From: Sciscionella marina DSM 45152
Lineage (GTDB): Bacteria; Actinomycetota; Actinomycetes; Mycobacteriales; Pseudonocardiaceae
Direction: 5' to 3'
Assembly (NCBI RefSeq): GCF_000379465.1
Contig: NZ_KB905414.1
Span: 1-64,000 of the forward strand
Length of the DNA stretch: 64,000 nucleotides
A program made the position numbers and the translations under genes. Positions 34,794 through 43,790 of the stretch are shown here, piece after piece (within the stretch, counting starts at the first letter, position 1; each line of letters opens with the position of its first letter). The notes beneath the pieces were generated by a model, which was not told the DNA's origin, did not search any database, and saw only the letters and a program-made list of their open reading frames with translations.

Positions 34794-35779
34794 GAGGTTT
34801 TCCGTGCGGTGGCGTAGAAATCCAGGCAGGCTGCCAGCGTGGCCCGCGCGGTGTGCACCGTCGCCGAAGGCTGCGCGCCGTGGCGCAGCACCGCGAGCAG
34901 GGCGTCCAGGTTGCCGAACGGATCCGGAGGCAGCGCCGTGAAAGACCATTCGCCACCGGCATCGGCCACCCCGAGGGACATCGAGTCGTAGTAGATCGCG
35001 CCCGCGCTGCCCACCAGCTGCACCCGGTTACTGGAACAGCCCGGCGGGGCGATCCAGGTGTCCTCCACGCCGACCACCGCGCCGTTGCCGAGCACCACGG
35101 TGGCGTGGCCGTAGTCCTCCACCGGGAGCTCCGGATACGCGAGGTTGGTCACGGTTCCGGTGATGGACGCGATCGGCGAATCGAACAGGTGCCGCAACCG
35201 GTCCAGGTGGTAGACGGAGTGGTCGATCCAGCCGCCGCCGGGAACGCAGGCGGGATCGGCGAACCAGCCCGGTGCCTCGGACCCGGGCCAGGATTTCGGC
35301 AGTCCACTGTGCATCGAGAAGGCGCCACTGCGCAGTTCGCCGATCCGGCCGGAACGCACGAGCTCGGCCAGCCGCCTGCTCAGCGGCGAATCCCGGCGCG
35401 CTTCGCTTGGCACATAACAGATCCCGGCCTGCTCGACGGCTTCGACGACGGCGTCGGCCTCGGCGAGGGTGCGCGCGAGCGGTTTCACCCCGATGATGTG
35501 CTTGCCCGCCCGCGCGGCGGCGATCGTCAGCGCGGGACTACGTTCCAGGCTCGGGAAACACGCGATCGCTTCGATTCCGTCATCGGCGAGCACCGCTTCG
35601 AAGTCCGTGCTGGTGCGCACCCCGCCGGTCAGCCGGGAGACGTGCGTGGCGCGTTCCGGATCGGGATCGGCGATCACCCGCAGATCCACCGCGGGGTCCG
35701 CGGCCGCGCGCTCGGCGAGCGGGATCGCCGCGTACCAGTGGTCGAGCCCGAGAATGCCGAGCCGAACGGGATTGTCCAT
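34790..35779 (-). CDS. Gfo/Idh/MocA family oxidoreductase, atypical catalytic motif
   Basis: A 329-residue NAD(P)-dependent sugar oxidoreductase. The Rossmann start LGILGLDHWYAAIPLAE departs from the usual GxGxxG, and the catalytic EKP motif reads GVKP in GKHIIGVKPLARTLAEAD near 96. The C-terminal sheet domain carries PGGGWIDHSVYHLDRLRHLF, with the conserved Asp-His in a DHxxYHLD pattern. The altered N-terminal motifs resemble family members that bind cofactor differently or are non-classical. It overlaps the kinase by 4 bases downstream and follows another Gfo/Idh/MocA gene by 17 bases. Confidence 0.88.
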   Translation of the reverse strand: MDNPVRLGILGLDHWYAAIPLAERAAADPAVDLRVIADPDPERATHVSRLTGGVRTSTDFEAVLADDGIEAIACFPSLERSPALTIAAARAGKHIIGVKPLARTLAEADAVVEAVEQAGICYVPSEARRDSPLSRRLAELVRSGRIGELRSGAFSMHSGLPKSWPGSEAPGWFADPACVPGGGWIDHSVYHLDRLRHLFDSPIASITGTVTNLAYPELPVEDYGHATVVLGNGAVVGVEDTWIAPPGCSSNRVQLVGSAGAIYYDSMSLGVADAGGEWSFTALPPDPFGNLDALLAVLRHGAQPSATVHTARATLAACLDFYATARKTS

Positions 35780-35796
35780 GGGTTCGCTCCAGGATT

Positions 35797-36897
35797 TCAG
35801 AAGGTGGTCGACAGGTCCACGAATCGCCCTTCGCGGGCGGAGGTCGCCACGCCCAGCATGATCTCCAGCGCATGCCGGGCGTGTTCGGCGCTGAGCACCA
35901 GCGGTGCGTCGTCGAGCAGCACATCGGCGAGGTGCGCGAGCAGCAGTGCCCTGCCGTAGGTGGCGCGGCGCTCATCGGCGGCCAGCGGCAGCTTCGGCTG
36001 TATCCAGCCGTCCACCCCGGGGACCGCGTCGGCCCGGTACACCTCGACCGCGGGGCCGTCCGGGGTGAGCAGGTTGAGCACCCCGCGCCTGCCGAACAGC
36101 TCGACCTTCGGGCTGCGCGCCGCGTGCACGTTGAACGTCCCGTCCACAACGGCGAACGTGGATTCCCCGAAGTCCAGCAGGAAAAGGCAGTTGTCCGGCG
36201 CGGTCACCGGCATCTCCAGCCCCTGGAACGGCCCGGCACGCACCACCCTGCTCGGCTCGGTGATCCCGGCGAACGCGGCGACCCGCCTGGCCGGGCCGAG
36301 GATCCCGGTGATCTCGTGGATCCCGTAGACCCCCATGTCCAGCAACGGTCCCGATCCCTCGCGGTAGAACCAGCTCGGATCGGATGGCCAGCCCTTCGGC
36401 CCGCCACCGGGTCCCGCGTGCGAGCTGCGCACCCTGGCGAAGGCGACCTTGCCGATCGCGTCCGCGCGCACGAGTTCCGCCGCCCGGGCATAGGGTTCGT
36501 GCAGCAGATCCGGCGGAGCGCACACCACGGTCCGCCCGGTCTCCCGCGCGGTCGCGATCAGTTCGTCCGCCTCGGCCATCGTCGCCGCGAGGGGTTTCTC
36601 GCTCACCAGATGCAAGCCGTGGTCCAGGATCGTGCGCGAGGTCTGCGCGTGCACCGGGATCGGGGTCAGGTTCAGCACCGCGTCGAGCTCGGCATCGGCC
36701 AGCATCGCCTCGAGCGAACCGTAGGCGTTCGGGATGCCGTACTCCGCGGCCACGGACTCGGCGAGTTCCGCGTCCACATCGGCGATCGCGGTGATCCGAA
36801 CCCGGTCGGCCAGGTGGTGCGTGTTCGGCAGCACGCCGTAGGAGACCGTCGCGATACCGCCGCTGCCCAGGATCCCGACCCGCAGTGGTACACCCAT
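35797..36897 (-). CDS. Gfo/Idh/MocA family oxidoreductase
   Basis: A 366-residue oxidoreductase with a canonical Rossmann start VGILGSGGIATVSYGVLPNT, the catalytic lysine motif VSEKPLAATMAEADEL near 98, and the substrate-domain segment GPLLDMGVYGIHEITGILGP with the conserved Asp and His. It is likely to oxidise a sugar or glycoside hydroxyl. ATG 36897 has GGAAGGTGGAG upstream, so the extension to 36963 is rejected. It is the first gene of the minus-strand arm of the sugar locus and faces the ROK gene. Confidence 0.9.
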   Translation of the reverse strand: MGVPLRVGILGSGGIATVSYGVLPNTHHLADRVRITAIADVDAELAESVAAEYGIPNAYGSLEAMLADAELDAVLNLTPIPVHAQTSRTILDHGLHLVSEKPLAATMAEADELIATARETGRTVVCAPPDLLHEPYARAAELVRADAIGKVAFARVRSSHAGPGGGPKGWPSDPSWFYREGSGPLLDMGVYGIHEITGILGPARRVAAFAGITEPSRVVRAGPFQGLEMPVTAPDNCLFLLDFGESTFAVVDGTFNVHAARSPKVELFGRRGVLNLLTPDGPAVEVYRADAVPGVDGWIQPKLPLAADERRATYGRALLLAHLADVLLDDAPLVLSAEHARHALEIMLGVATSAREGRFVDLSTTF

Positions 36898-36920
36898 GGC
36901 CGCTCCACCTTCCCTGATAC

Positions 36921-36932
36921 AGAAACGTTTCT
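36921..36932. promoter_or_regulatory. Perfect palindrome, candidate operator in sugar-locus promoter
   Basis: AGAAACGTTTCT, a perfect 12-base palindrome, 24 bases upstream of the oxidoreductase start in the 188-base divergent region. A second, imperfect element TAAGGAAACTTTA lies at 37031-37043 before the ROK gene. Likely binding sites for the ROK regulator or a LacI-type protein. Confidence 0.5.
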
Positions 36933-37085
36933 TGCCAGATAGTACAGAGACGATCGTCGCCATGCCAGACTGTCATTTCCCTGTTCACAACATAAACGGA
37001 CGATCAGCGGTAACCTCTTGCGCTTTTCGGTAAGGAAACTTTATGGTTATGCGACACGGTTGGCGCGAACGCGAGGAGGAACGTC

Positions 37086-38300
37086 GTGGCGGTGCGCGGA
37101 ACCCCGTCCTGGCTCGGGGACCAGAACGCGGCCCTTGCCTTGCGGTTGCTGCTCGACGATGGTCCGCTGAGCCGCAACAGCATCGGGGAACGCACCGGAC
37201 TGTCCAAGCCGACCGCCGCGCAGATGGTGTCGCGGCTGGAGGAAAAGGGGCTCATCGAGGCAGTCGGCGAGGAGTCGGCGGGGCGCGGGCCGAGCGCGGT
37301 GGTGTACGGCGTGCGCAAGGACATCGCCTACGGGGTGGCGGTGAACGTCGACCAGGACGGGGTCCGCTCGGCCATTGTCGACCCACTCGGCACCCGGTTC
37401 CCGGTTGCCGCCCGGTCCGCGGCGGAGATGCGCGGCAAACGAGGTGCGGCCAAGGATGTGGCGAACGCGGTGCTGCGTGCCTGCGAGTCCGCGCAGGTCG
37501 AACTCGCCGCGGTGCGCCAGGTGTGCGTGGGCGTGCCGAGCAGCATCGATCCGCGCACCGATCAGCTCAGCTCGGTGGAGGCGCTGCCCGGCTGGTCACG
37601 CACCAGCATCCGGCAACGGCTCGAGGAAGCCCTCGGCTGCGAGGTCCAGGTGGACAACGATGTGAACCTCGCCGCCGTCGCCGAGCGGGAGACCGAGGCG
37701 TTCGCCGGGAACGCCACCTTCGCGCTGATCTGGGTCGGCTACGGGGTCGGCCTCGCTGTGGACGTGGCGGGCACCCTGTTGCGCGGCGCCTCCGGGGGCG
37801 CCGGTGAGATCGGCAATCTCCCGGTGCCACACGGGGTTTTCGCGCCCGGAACCGAGGCAGGCGATCTGGAGGAACTGCTCGGCGCCGGGGCACTGGACCG
37901 GATCGGGCGGGAAACCGGCTGGTCGGAGCGCGCCTTCGAACAGGCGCTGGCCGGTGACGCACTGCCCACCGAAGTGCTCACCGCGTTCGCCCCACTGCTC
38001 GCCCAGGCGGTGATCCCGGTGCTCGGCGTGCTCGACCCGGAGGTCGTGGTGCTCGGCGGCCCGGTCGGACTCGCCGGTGGCGCCGAACTCGCCCGGCTGA
38101 CCAGCGCGGCGATCCGGGACCACACCCGGTGGAACCCGGAACTCATGCCCAGCCAGACCGAGGGGGACGCGGTGCTCGACGGTGCCCGCATCCTCGGCAC
38201 CCGGTATCTGCGTAGCTACCTCACCGAGCGCGCCGGTTCCACCGAGTCCACACAGGACCGCTCGCGCATCATCGCCGGCAATCTGCGCCGCATGAGCTGA
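37086..38300 (+). CDS. ROK family transcriptional regulator
   Basis: A 404-residue ROK repressor: an N-terminal winged helix (LSRNSIGERTGLSKPTAAQM followed by VSRLEEKGLIEAV at about 28-60) and a sugar-kinase-like ligand domain with VQVDNDVNLAAVAERE near 195 and GVLDPEVVVLGGPVG near 315. The zinc site CxCGxxGCxE of typical ROK proteins is absent; the place reads HGVFAPGTEAGDLEELLG. GTG 37086 is the start. It leads the plus-strand arm, divergent from the oxidoreductase/kinase arm, and is the natural regulator of the whole locus, probably sensing the imported sugar or its phosphate. Confidence 0.9.
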   Translation: MAVRGTPSWLGDQNAALALRLLLDDGPLSRNSIGERTGLSKPTAAQMVSRLEEKGLIEAVGEESAGRGPSAVVYGVRKDIAYGVAVNVDQDGVRSAIVDPLGTRFPVAARSAAEMRGKRGAAKDVANAVLRACESAQVELAAVRQVCVGVPSSIDPRTDQLSSVEALPGWSRTSIRQRLEEALGCEVQVDNDVNLAAVAERETEAFAGNATFALIWVGYGVGLAVDVAGTLLRGASGGAGEIGNLPVPHGVFAPGTEAGDLEELLGAGALDRIGRETGWSERAFEQALAGDALPTEVLTAFAPLLAQAVIPVLGVLDPEVVVLGGPVGLAGGAELARLTSAAIRDHTRWNPELMPSQTEGDAVLDGARILGTRYLRSYLTERAGSTESTQDRSRIIAGNLRRMS

Positions 38301-38345
38301 TCACGCAGCGGGGCGCCGAACACCGTCCCAGACCATAGGAGGTCC

Positions 38346-39671
38346 GTGGTGCGAGCAACGAAGCCGGCCACAGCCATCCCGGCGGTCGCCCTGGTCGCCG
38401 CGCTGATCCTCACCGGGTGCGGTATCGGCGCCGACGAGCCGGTCGCCAGAACCGCACCGCGGGAACTGACCGGGACCATCCAGCTCTGGCACCACTACAC
38501 CGATCGGGAGGCCGCGGTGATCCAGTCGGTGGTGCGCGATTTCGAACGACTGCACCCGGGCCTGCACGTGAATGTCCACAGTGGACAACAGGACACCAAG
38601 ATCACCCAAGTGGTTTCCTCCGGCGGGGATGTGGATGTGATGCTCACCAACGTCAACTCCACGCTCGGCACACTGTGCAAGACGATGGCCGATCTCGCGC
38701 CCTACATGGCCCGGGATCACGTGCGCGCGGCCGATTTTCAGGGCACCTTCGCCTCGGCCACCGCGTTCGACGACCGCCGGTGCAGCCTGCCGACCACCTC
38801 GGATGTGTACGGGCTGTACTACAACAAACGGCTCCTGGGGCGGGCGGGCTACCACGACCCGCCGAAAACCCTGGACGAGCTCGGCAGGATGGCGCTGAAG
38901 CTCACCACCTACAACCCGGACGGCTCGATCCGCACCCTGGGCTTCGATCCGCTGATCGGGTTCGGGCAGAATACATCCGGTACGGTGAGCGCCACCTCCG
39001 GGGCGCGGTGGATGCGCGGCACCGAAGCCACCACCGCCGCATCCAGGCAGTGGCACGAGATCCTTGCCTGGCAACGGGATCTGGTGAAAAAGATCGGGTA
39101 CCGCAAGCTGAAGGCGTTCACCGCGGGACTCGGTGACGAATGGTCGGCCAACAACCCCTTCCAGACCGGGCGGATCGCCATGGCGCTGGACGGCGAATGG
39201 CGGGTCGCCTTCGTCGATGAACAGGCACCGCACCTGGACTACGGCACCGCACCGTTTCCGGTGCTGGCCGGTAGCGGACAACCCTACGGCGGGGGCTATG
39301 TCTCGGCGGCCGATATCGGGATGAGCAAGCAGTCCGGGCACAAAGAAGCCGCGTGGGCACTGGTGAAGTTCCTGACCACGAACACCGGTGCCGCGGTCAA
39401 GCTCGCCAATGGCCTGAAGAACATTCCCACCCTGCGCCGCGCGGCGGACTCACCGGAACTGGAGGCCGGCCCGCAGTACCGGATGTTCATCGAGGCCTCG
39501 AAACATCCGGGCGCAAACACCAGCCCGATCACCGAGATCGGCGCCACCCTGGTCGCCACGATGAACGATTTCTGGACCACATACCAGGAAAACGGCGGGA
39601 ACCTCGACGAGGGACTGCGCGCGGTGGACACCGATATCAACAACGCGCTGAGCCTGCGCAGGCAGAAGTGA
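38346..39671 (+). CDS. ABC sugar transporter, substrate-binding lipoprotein
   Basis: A 441-residue extracellular solute-binding protein of family 1. The signal peptide ends in the lipobox LTGC at about Cys25, and the mature part starts after a short linker with GTIQLWHHYTDREAAVIQSV, typical for disaccharide or amino-sugar binders. A GTG-GTG pair forms the start with AGGAGG at 38338-38343, so 38346 or 38349 are both possible. Two permeases follow with 4- and 5-base gaps. No ATPase gene is present, as is usual for actinobacterial importers that share an MsiK-type ATPase. Confidence 0.93.
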   Translation: MVRATKPATAIPAVALVAALILTGCGIGADEPVARTAPRELTGTIQLWHHYTDREAAVIQSVVRDFERLHPGLHVNVHSGQQDTKITQVVSSGGDVDVMLTNVNSTLGTLCKTMADLAPYMARDHVRAADFQGTFASATAFDDRRCSLPTTSDVYGLYYNKRLLGRAGYHDPPKTLDELGRMALKLTTYNPDGSIRTLGFDPLIGFGQNTSGTVSATSGARWMRGTEATTAASRQWHEILAWQRDLVKKIGYRKLKAFTAGLGDEWSANNPFQTGRIAMALDGEWRVAFVDEQAPHLDYGTAPFPVLAGSGQPYGGGYVSAADIGMSKQSGHKEAAWALVKFLTTNTGAAVKLANGLKNIPTLRRAADSPELEAGPQYRMFIEASKHPGANTSPITEIGATLVATMNDFWTTYQENGGNLDEGLRAVDTDINNALSLRRQK

Positions 39672-39675
39672 CACC

Positions 39676-40662
39676 ATGACCAGTACCCGGAGTCTCCCCC
39701 GGCCCTCCGTCGCGAAACCACGACCCGCGATGCGCACCCGAAGCCTGCTCGCCTCACGGCTGCCGGTGTGGTCGATGATGATACTCGGGCTGATCGGTCT
39801 CGCGGTGTTCTTTCTCTACCCGCTGCTGGCGAACCTGTACTTCTCGTTCACCAACTATGATCTGGCCGGCGCGCCGCACTGGACCGGGCTGCGCAACTAC
39901 GTCTACCTGTTCACCCAGGATTCCCGGGTGGGCAAGGCGGCGCTGAACACCCTGTGGTTCGTGGTGATCCTGGTCCCGGTGCGGATGGTGTTCTCGCTCG
40001 GCATCGGATTGCTGTTGTCCCGGCGCAAAACGGCGCGGGGGTTCTGGCGCACGGTGTTCTATCTTCCCGCGCTCGTGCCCCCGGTCGCCTCGGTCGTCGG
40101 TTTCGTGTTCCTGTTCAATCCGGGCACCGGGCCGATCAACGCGGTACTGCGGCACCTGGGGATCACCGGTCCGCTGTGGTTCAACGATCCGGCGCTTTCC
40201 AAGCCCTCGTTGTTGTTGCTCGGGCTCTGGATGGCCGGGGATGTGATGGTGATCTTCCTGGCCGCGCTGCTCGACGTGCCCAAGGATCAGTACGAGGCGT
40301 GCGAGCTCGACGGCGCGAACGGCTGGCAGCGGCTGCGGTTCGTGACGCTGCCGAACATCCGGCCGGTGCTGTTGTTCTCCGCGGTCACCGGGGTCATCGC
40401 CGCGCTGCAGTACTTCACCGAGGCCGCAGTCGCCTCGATGATCGCGAACGGGAAGACCGGGATCGACGCGGGCACCGATCAGTTGCTCGGCTATCCCGAT
40501 GATTCGCTGCTCACCTACACCCAGTGGATGTACGTGCAGGGCTTCAACAGTTTCCAGCTCGGCTACGCCTCCACCATGGCCGTGGTGCTGTTCCTCATCG
40601 CCGCCGCGGTGATGGCGGTGCTGCTGCGGCGGGCCGGGCTGTTCACGAAAGCGCAGGGGTGA
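39676..40662 (+). CDS. ABC sugar transporter permease, MalF-like
   Basis: A 328-residue permease with six helices; the first follows a polar 30-residue N-terminus (MMILGLIGLAVFFLYPLLAN). The cytoplasmic EAA loop, which docks the ATPase, reads EACELDGANGWQRLRFVTLP near 210. It starts 4 bases after the binding-protein stop. It should form a heterodimer with the next gene product. Confidence 0.93.
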   Translation: MTSTRSLPRPSVAKPRPAMRTRSLLASRLPVWSMMILGLIGLAVFFLYPLLANLYFSFTNYDLAGAPHWTGLRNYVYLFTQDSRVGKAALNTLWFVVILVPVRMVFSLGIGLLLSRRKTARGFWRTVFYLPALVPPVASVVGFVFLFNPGTGPINAVLRHLGITGPLWFNDPALSKPSLLLLGLWMAGDVMVIFLAALLDVPKDQYEACELDGANGWQRLRFVTLPNIRPVLLFSAVTGVIAALQYFTEAAVASMIANGKTGIDAGTDQLLGYPDDSLLTYTQWMYVQGFNSFQLGYASTMAVVLFLIAAAVMAVLLRRAGLFTKAQG

Positions 40663-40667
40663 CCGCG

Positions 40668-41498
40668 ATGACCGTGCGGAAACGAGTCCTGACGGTGTTC
40701 GCCGAGCACGCGATCCTCATCGCGCTCGGGATCATGTTCCTGGTTCCGGTGGTGTTCGTCGCGCTGACCTCGGTCATGAACAGCGGGCAGACACTGACCG
40801 GCGCGCTGTGGCCGAAACCGTGGGAGTGGTCGAACTATCAGCGTGCCTTCGAGAAGGCCCCGGTCGCGTCCTGGTTCCTCAACTCGCTGCTCTACGCGGG
40901 CGGTTCGACGCTGTTCATGCTGGTGTCCTCGGTGCCGATGGCCTATGTGCTCGCCCGGGTGCGGATCCGGTTCGCCAACCCGATCTTCTTCGCGGTGATC
41001 GTGGCGATGCTGTTGCCACCGCAGGTGATCCAGGTGCCGATCTACGTGCTGTGGGCGCACCTGCACCTGGTCGGCACGCTGTGGCCGCTGGTGCTGCCGC
41101 ACCTGTTCGGGCACGCGTTCTCGATCTTCCTGCTGCGCCAGTTCTTCCTGACCATCCCGCAGGAGTACACCGATGCGGCGCGGATCGACGGCAACGGGGA
41201 ATGGGGAATCCTGACCCGGGTGATGGTGCCGATGGCGAAACCAGGAATCGCGGCGGCCTCGATCTTCATGTTCTTCCAGTCCTGGAACGACTACTACGGC
41301 CCGCTGCTGTACACCTCGGAGAACCCGGACAACTGGCCGATCGCCTACGGGCTGGCCAGTTTCCACGGCACGCACAGCACCGACTGGGGCGTGATCATGG
41401 CGGTCACCGTGCTGGCCACGCTGCCGGTGGTGGTCGTGTTCTTCTTCGCCCAACGGGTTTTCGTGGAAGGCATCACGCTCACCGGCGTCAAAGGGTAG
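40668..41498 (+). CDS. ABC sugar transporter permease, MalG-like
   Basis: A 276-residue permease with six helices beginning AILIALGIMFLVPVVFVALT. The EAA loop is YTDAARIDGNGEWGILTRVM followed by VPMAKPG near 170. ATG 40668 has AGGGG at good spacing; a GTG at 40659 overlapping the stop of the first permease is the alternative. C-terminal VEGITLTGVKG is the typical MalG-family ending. It partners the preceding permease. Confidence 0.93.
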   Translation: MTVRKRVLTVFAEHAILIALGIMFLVPVVFVALTSVMNSGQTLTGALWPKPWEWSNYQRAFEKAPVASWFLNSLLYAGGSTLFMLVSSVPMAYVLARVRIRFANPIFFAVIVAMLLPPQVIQVPIYVLWAHLHLVGTLWPLVLPHLFGHAFSIFLLRQFFLTIPQEYTDAARIDGNGEWGILTRVMVPMAKPGIAAASIFMFFQSWNDYYGPLLYTSENPDNWPIAYGLASFHGTHSTDWGVIMAVTVLATLPVVVVFFFAQRVFVEGITLTGVKG

Positions 41499-41514
41499 GA
41501 ATGATTGGAGAGCA

Positions 41515-42789
41515 ATGGCGGAGAAACCGCTCGGCATCGGGATCATCGGATCCGGGTTCATCGCGCACTTCCACGTGCGGTCCTGGCAGTCGGTGCGCGG
41601 CGCGGACATCGTGGCGGTGGCCTCGCGCTCGGCCGAACGGGCCCGGGAACTCGGTGCCTATGCCGAGAATCTCGGTGTCGGCCGGGACGTCCGCGGTCAT
41701 CAGGACATCGCCGAACTCGTGCGCGACGAACGGGTGGACGCGGTCTGGGTGCTGACCCCCAATCACACCCGGGTTCAGGTCATCGAGCAGATCTGCGCGG
41801 AAGTACGCTCCGGGCGGGCGAGCCTGCGCGGGATCGCGGTGGAGAAACCCCTCGGCCGCAACCTCGCCGAGGCACGTGCGGTGGCCGAAGCGGTCCATGC
41901 GACCGGAATCCCGCATGGTTACCTGGAAAACCAGGTGTACGCGCCGCGGCTGACCAGGACGAGGGAACTGATGTGGGCTCGCGGTGCCCGGCGTTCCGGC
42001 TCCCCGTATCTCGCGCGGTGCACCGAGGAACACTCCGGCCCACACGCCCAGTGGTTCTGGGACAGCGAGGCCCAGGGTGGCGGCGTACTCAACGATCTGA
42101 TGTGCCACTCGCTCGAAGCGGGCCGGTTCCTGCTCACCCCGCCGGGCACCGATCCGGACCAGTGGCTGCGGCCGGTCTCGGTCACCGCCACCATCGCCTC
42201 GCTGCGGTGGGGCCGGGACCGCTATGCCGCGCAACTGGCGCAGGCCTACCCGGGTTTGCAGGATTACCGGCACGATCCCGCGGAGGACTACGCGAGCGCC
42301 ACGTACACCTTCGTCAACGGGGATGGCGAACCGGTGATCGTGGAAGCCATGACCTCGTGGGGATTCATCGGTTCCGGGATGCGGCTGTCCTTCGAACTGC
42401 TCGGCCCGGAGTACTCGATGAACTCGAACTCCCTGCGCGGTGACGCGGACGTGTTCTTCTCCGGGCGGCTCGGCGATGATCCCGATGCGGGCGCGGAGGA
42501 GATGCTGGAGAAGCAGAACGCCGAGCAGGGCCTGATCCCGGTCATCGCCGACGAACCGGCCAGTTATGGCTACACGGCGGAGAACGCGCACCTCGTCCGG
42601 ATGTTCAGCGCGGGACAACAGCCCGCCGAATCCCTGGACAGCGGGGTTTCGGTGACCGAACTGCTGATGGCCGCCTACTACGCGGCGGAAACCGAGACGG
42701 TACTGCGCTGGCCGGTGGACCTGGCCGAGTACGTACCCGCCGTGGCGACGCGCACCTGGCACCCACGCGGACGAAGGGATCGACCATGA
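41515..42789 (+). CDS. Gfo/Idh/MocA family oxidoreductase, long form
   Basis: A 424-residue oxidoreductase. The Rossmann start IGIIGSGFIAHFHVRSWQSV is canonical, the catalytic motif is GIAVEKPLGRNLAEARAV near 108, and the substrate domain includes AQGGGVLNDLMCHSLEAGRF near 185. It is longer than the other two by about 60-90 residues owing to loops in the sheet domain, and resembles annotated myo-inositol or galactose dehydrogenase-like proteins only at the family level. It overlaps the SIS gene by 4 bases (ATGA). Confidence 0.9.
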   Translation: MAEKPLGIGIIGSGFIAHFHVRSWQSVRGADIVAVASRSAERARELGAYAENLGVGRDVRGHQDIAELVRDERVDAVWVLTPNHTRVQVIEQICAEVRSGRASLRGIAVEKPLGRNLAEARAVAEAVHATGIPHGYLENQVYAPRLTRTRELMWARGARRSGSPYLARCTEEHSGPHAQWFWDSEAQGGGVLNDLMCHSLEAGRFLLTPPGTDPDQWLRPVSVTATIASLRWGRDRYAAQLAQAYPGLQDYRHDPAEDYASATYTFVNGDGEPVIVEAMTSWGFIGSGMRLSFELLGPEYSMNSNSLRGDADVFFSGRLGDDPDAGAEEMLEKQNAEQGLIPVIADEPASYGYTAENAHLVRMFSAGQQPAESLDSGVSVTELLMAAYYAAETETVLRWPVDLAEYVPAVATRTWHPRGRRDRP

Positions 42790-43787
42790 CCGGCTTCGGT
42801 TACCAGGACGGGCGCGCGGACCAGCTCGCCGCGCTGGCCGAACTCACCCGCACCCTGCCACAACGGCTGGCACGGCGGGAATTGCCGCGCCCGGAGAGCC
42901 GGGTGCTACTCGCCGGGATCGGGGCCAGCCATGCCGCGCTCGCTTCCCCGCTCTACCACTTGCGCGCGGGCGGGATCGACGCGATGCGCACCGACTGCTC
43001 GGATTTCCCCGCAACCGCACCGGTTCCCGCGCTCGTGCTCGCCGTCTCACAGAGCGGGCGCAGCGCCGAGACCACCGAGCTGATCACCCGGCTGGGCGCA
43101 GCTGGTGCACATACCCTCGCGATCACCAATGCCGAGCAGAGCCCACTGCGCGAGGCGGCGCGGGACTGCCTCGCGCTCGGGGCCCGGCGGGACAGCCGGG
43201 TGTCCACGGTCGGATTCGTGCTCACCTACGCCGCACTCGCCATGCTCACCGAACTGCTCACCACCGGTGCCGTGGACGCGCGCTGGACCGGGCTCGCGGA
43301 CCGGATCGCCCACGCCGTCACCGAAGCCACCCCCACCATCGCCGAATTCGGCACGGCCATCGCGGATGCCGGATCCGTGGATGTGGTCGCCGCGGCCGAA
43401 TCGCTGAGCACGTGTGAGGAAACCGCGCTGTTGCTGCGCGAAGGCCCACTGGTGCCCGCGGCCGCCTACGGAACCCGCGGATACCTGCACGGTCCGGCGG
43501 ACTCGGCGAGCACCCGGACCGCGCACCTGCTGATCGGCGGCGACCGGGAACTGCGCCTGGCCGGTCAGCTCGCCTCCGCGGGGACACGCGTGCTCACCGT
43601 GACCGAAAGCGCGGCCGAACCGAACGGCGGCTGGGCGGTGCAGGTCCCCACCGGGCTGACCGCACCGCAACGCGCCCTCGCCGAGATCTGCGTGCTGCAG
43701 GAGCTCGTCTCGGTCCTGGCGCACGAGCGAGGGGTGCCGATCGACGATCCGGTGTTCCGGCAGGACGACACCAAGATCGCCGGATGA
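42786..43787 (+). CDS. SIS-domain sugar-phosphate protein (AgaS/GlmS isomerase-like)
   Basis: A 333-residue double-SIS protein. The first SIS domain contains LAVSQSGRSAETTELITRLG near 80-99, the phosphosugar-binding motif; the second includes REGPLVPAAAYGTRGYLHGP, then LLIGGD near 245. This layout is that of the isomerase half of glucosamine-6-phosphate synthase and of AgaS-type deaminase/isomerases. With the kinase and ABC importer it suggests breakdown of an amino sugar by phosphorylation and deamination or isomerisation. It ends the plus-strand arm, with only 3 bases to the convergent PPOX gene. Confidence 0.88.
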   Translation: MTGFGYQDGRADQLAALAELTRTLPQRLARRELPRPESRVLLAGIGASHAALASPLYHLRAGGIDAMRTDCSDFPATAPVPALVLAVSQSGRSAETTELITRLGAAGAHTLAITNAEQSPLREAARDCLALGARRDSRVSTVGFVLTYAALAMLTELLTTGAVDARWTGLADRIAHAVTEATPTIAEFGTAIADAGSVDVVAAAESLSTCEETALLLREGPLVPAAAYGTRGYLHGPADSASTRTAHLLIGGDRELRLAGQLASAGTRVLTVTESAAEPNGGWAVQVPTGLTAPQRALAEICVLQELVSVLAHERGVPIDDPVFRQDDTKIAG

Positions 43788-43790
43788 CCG

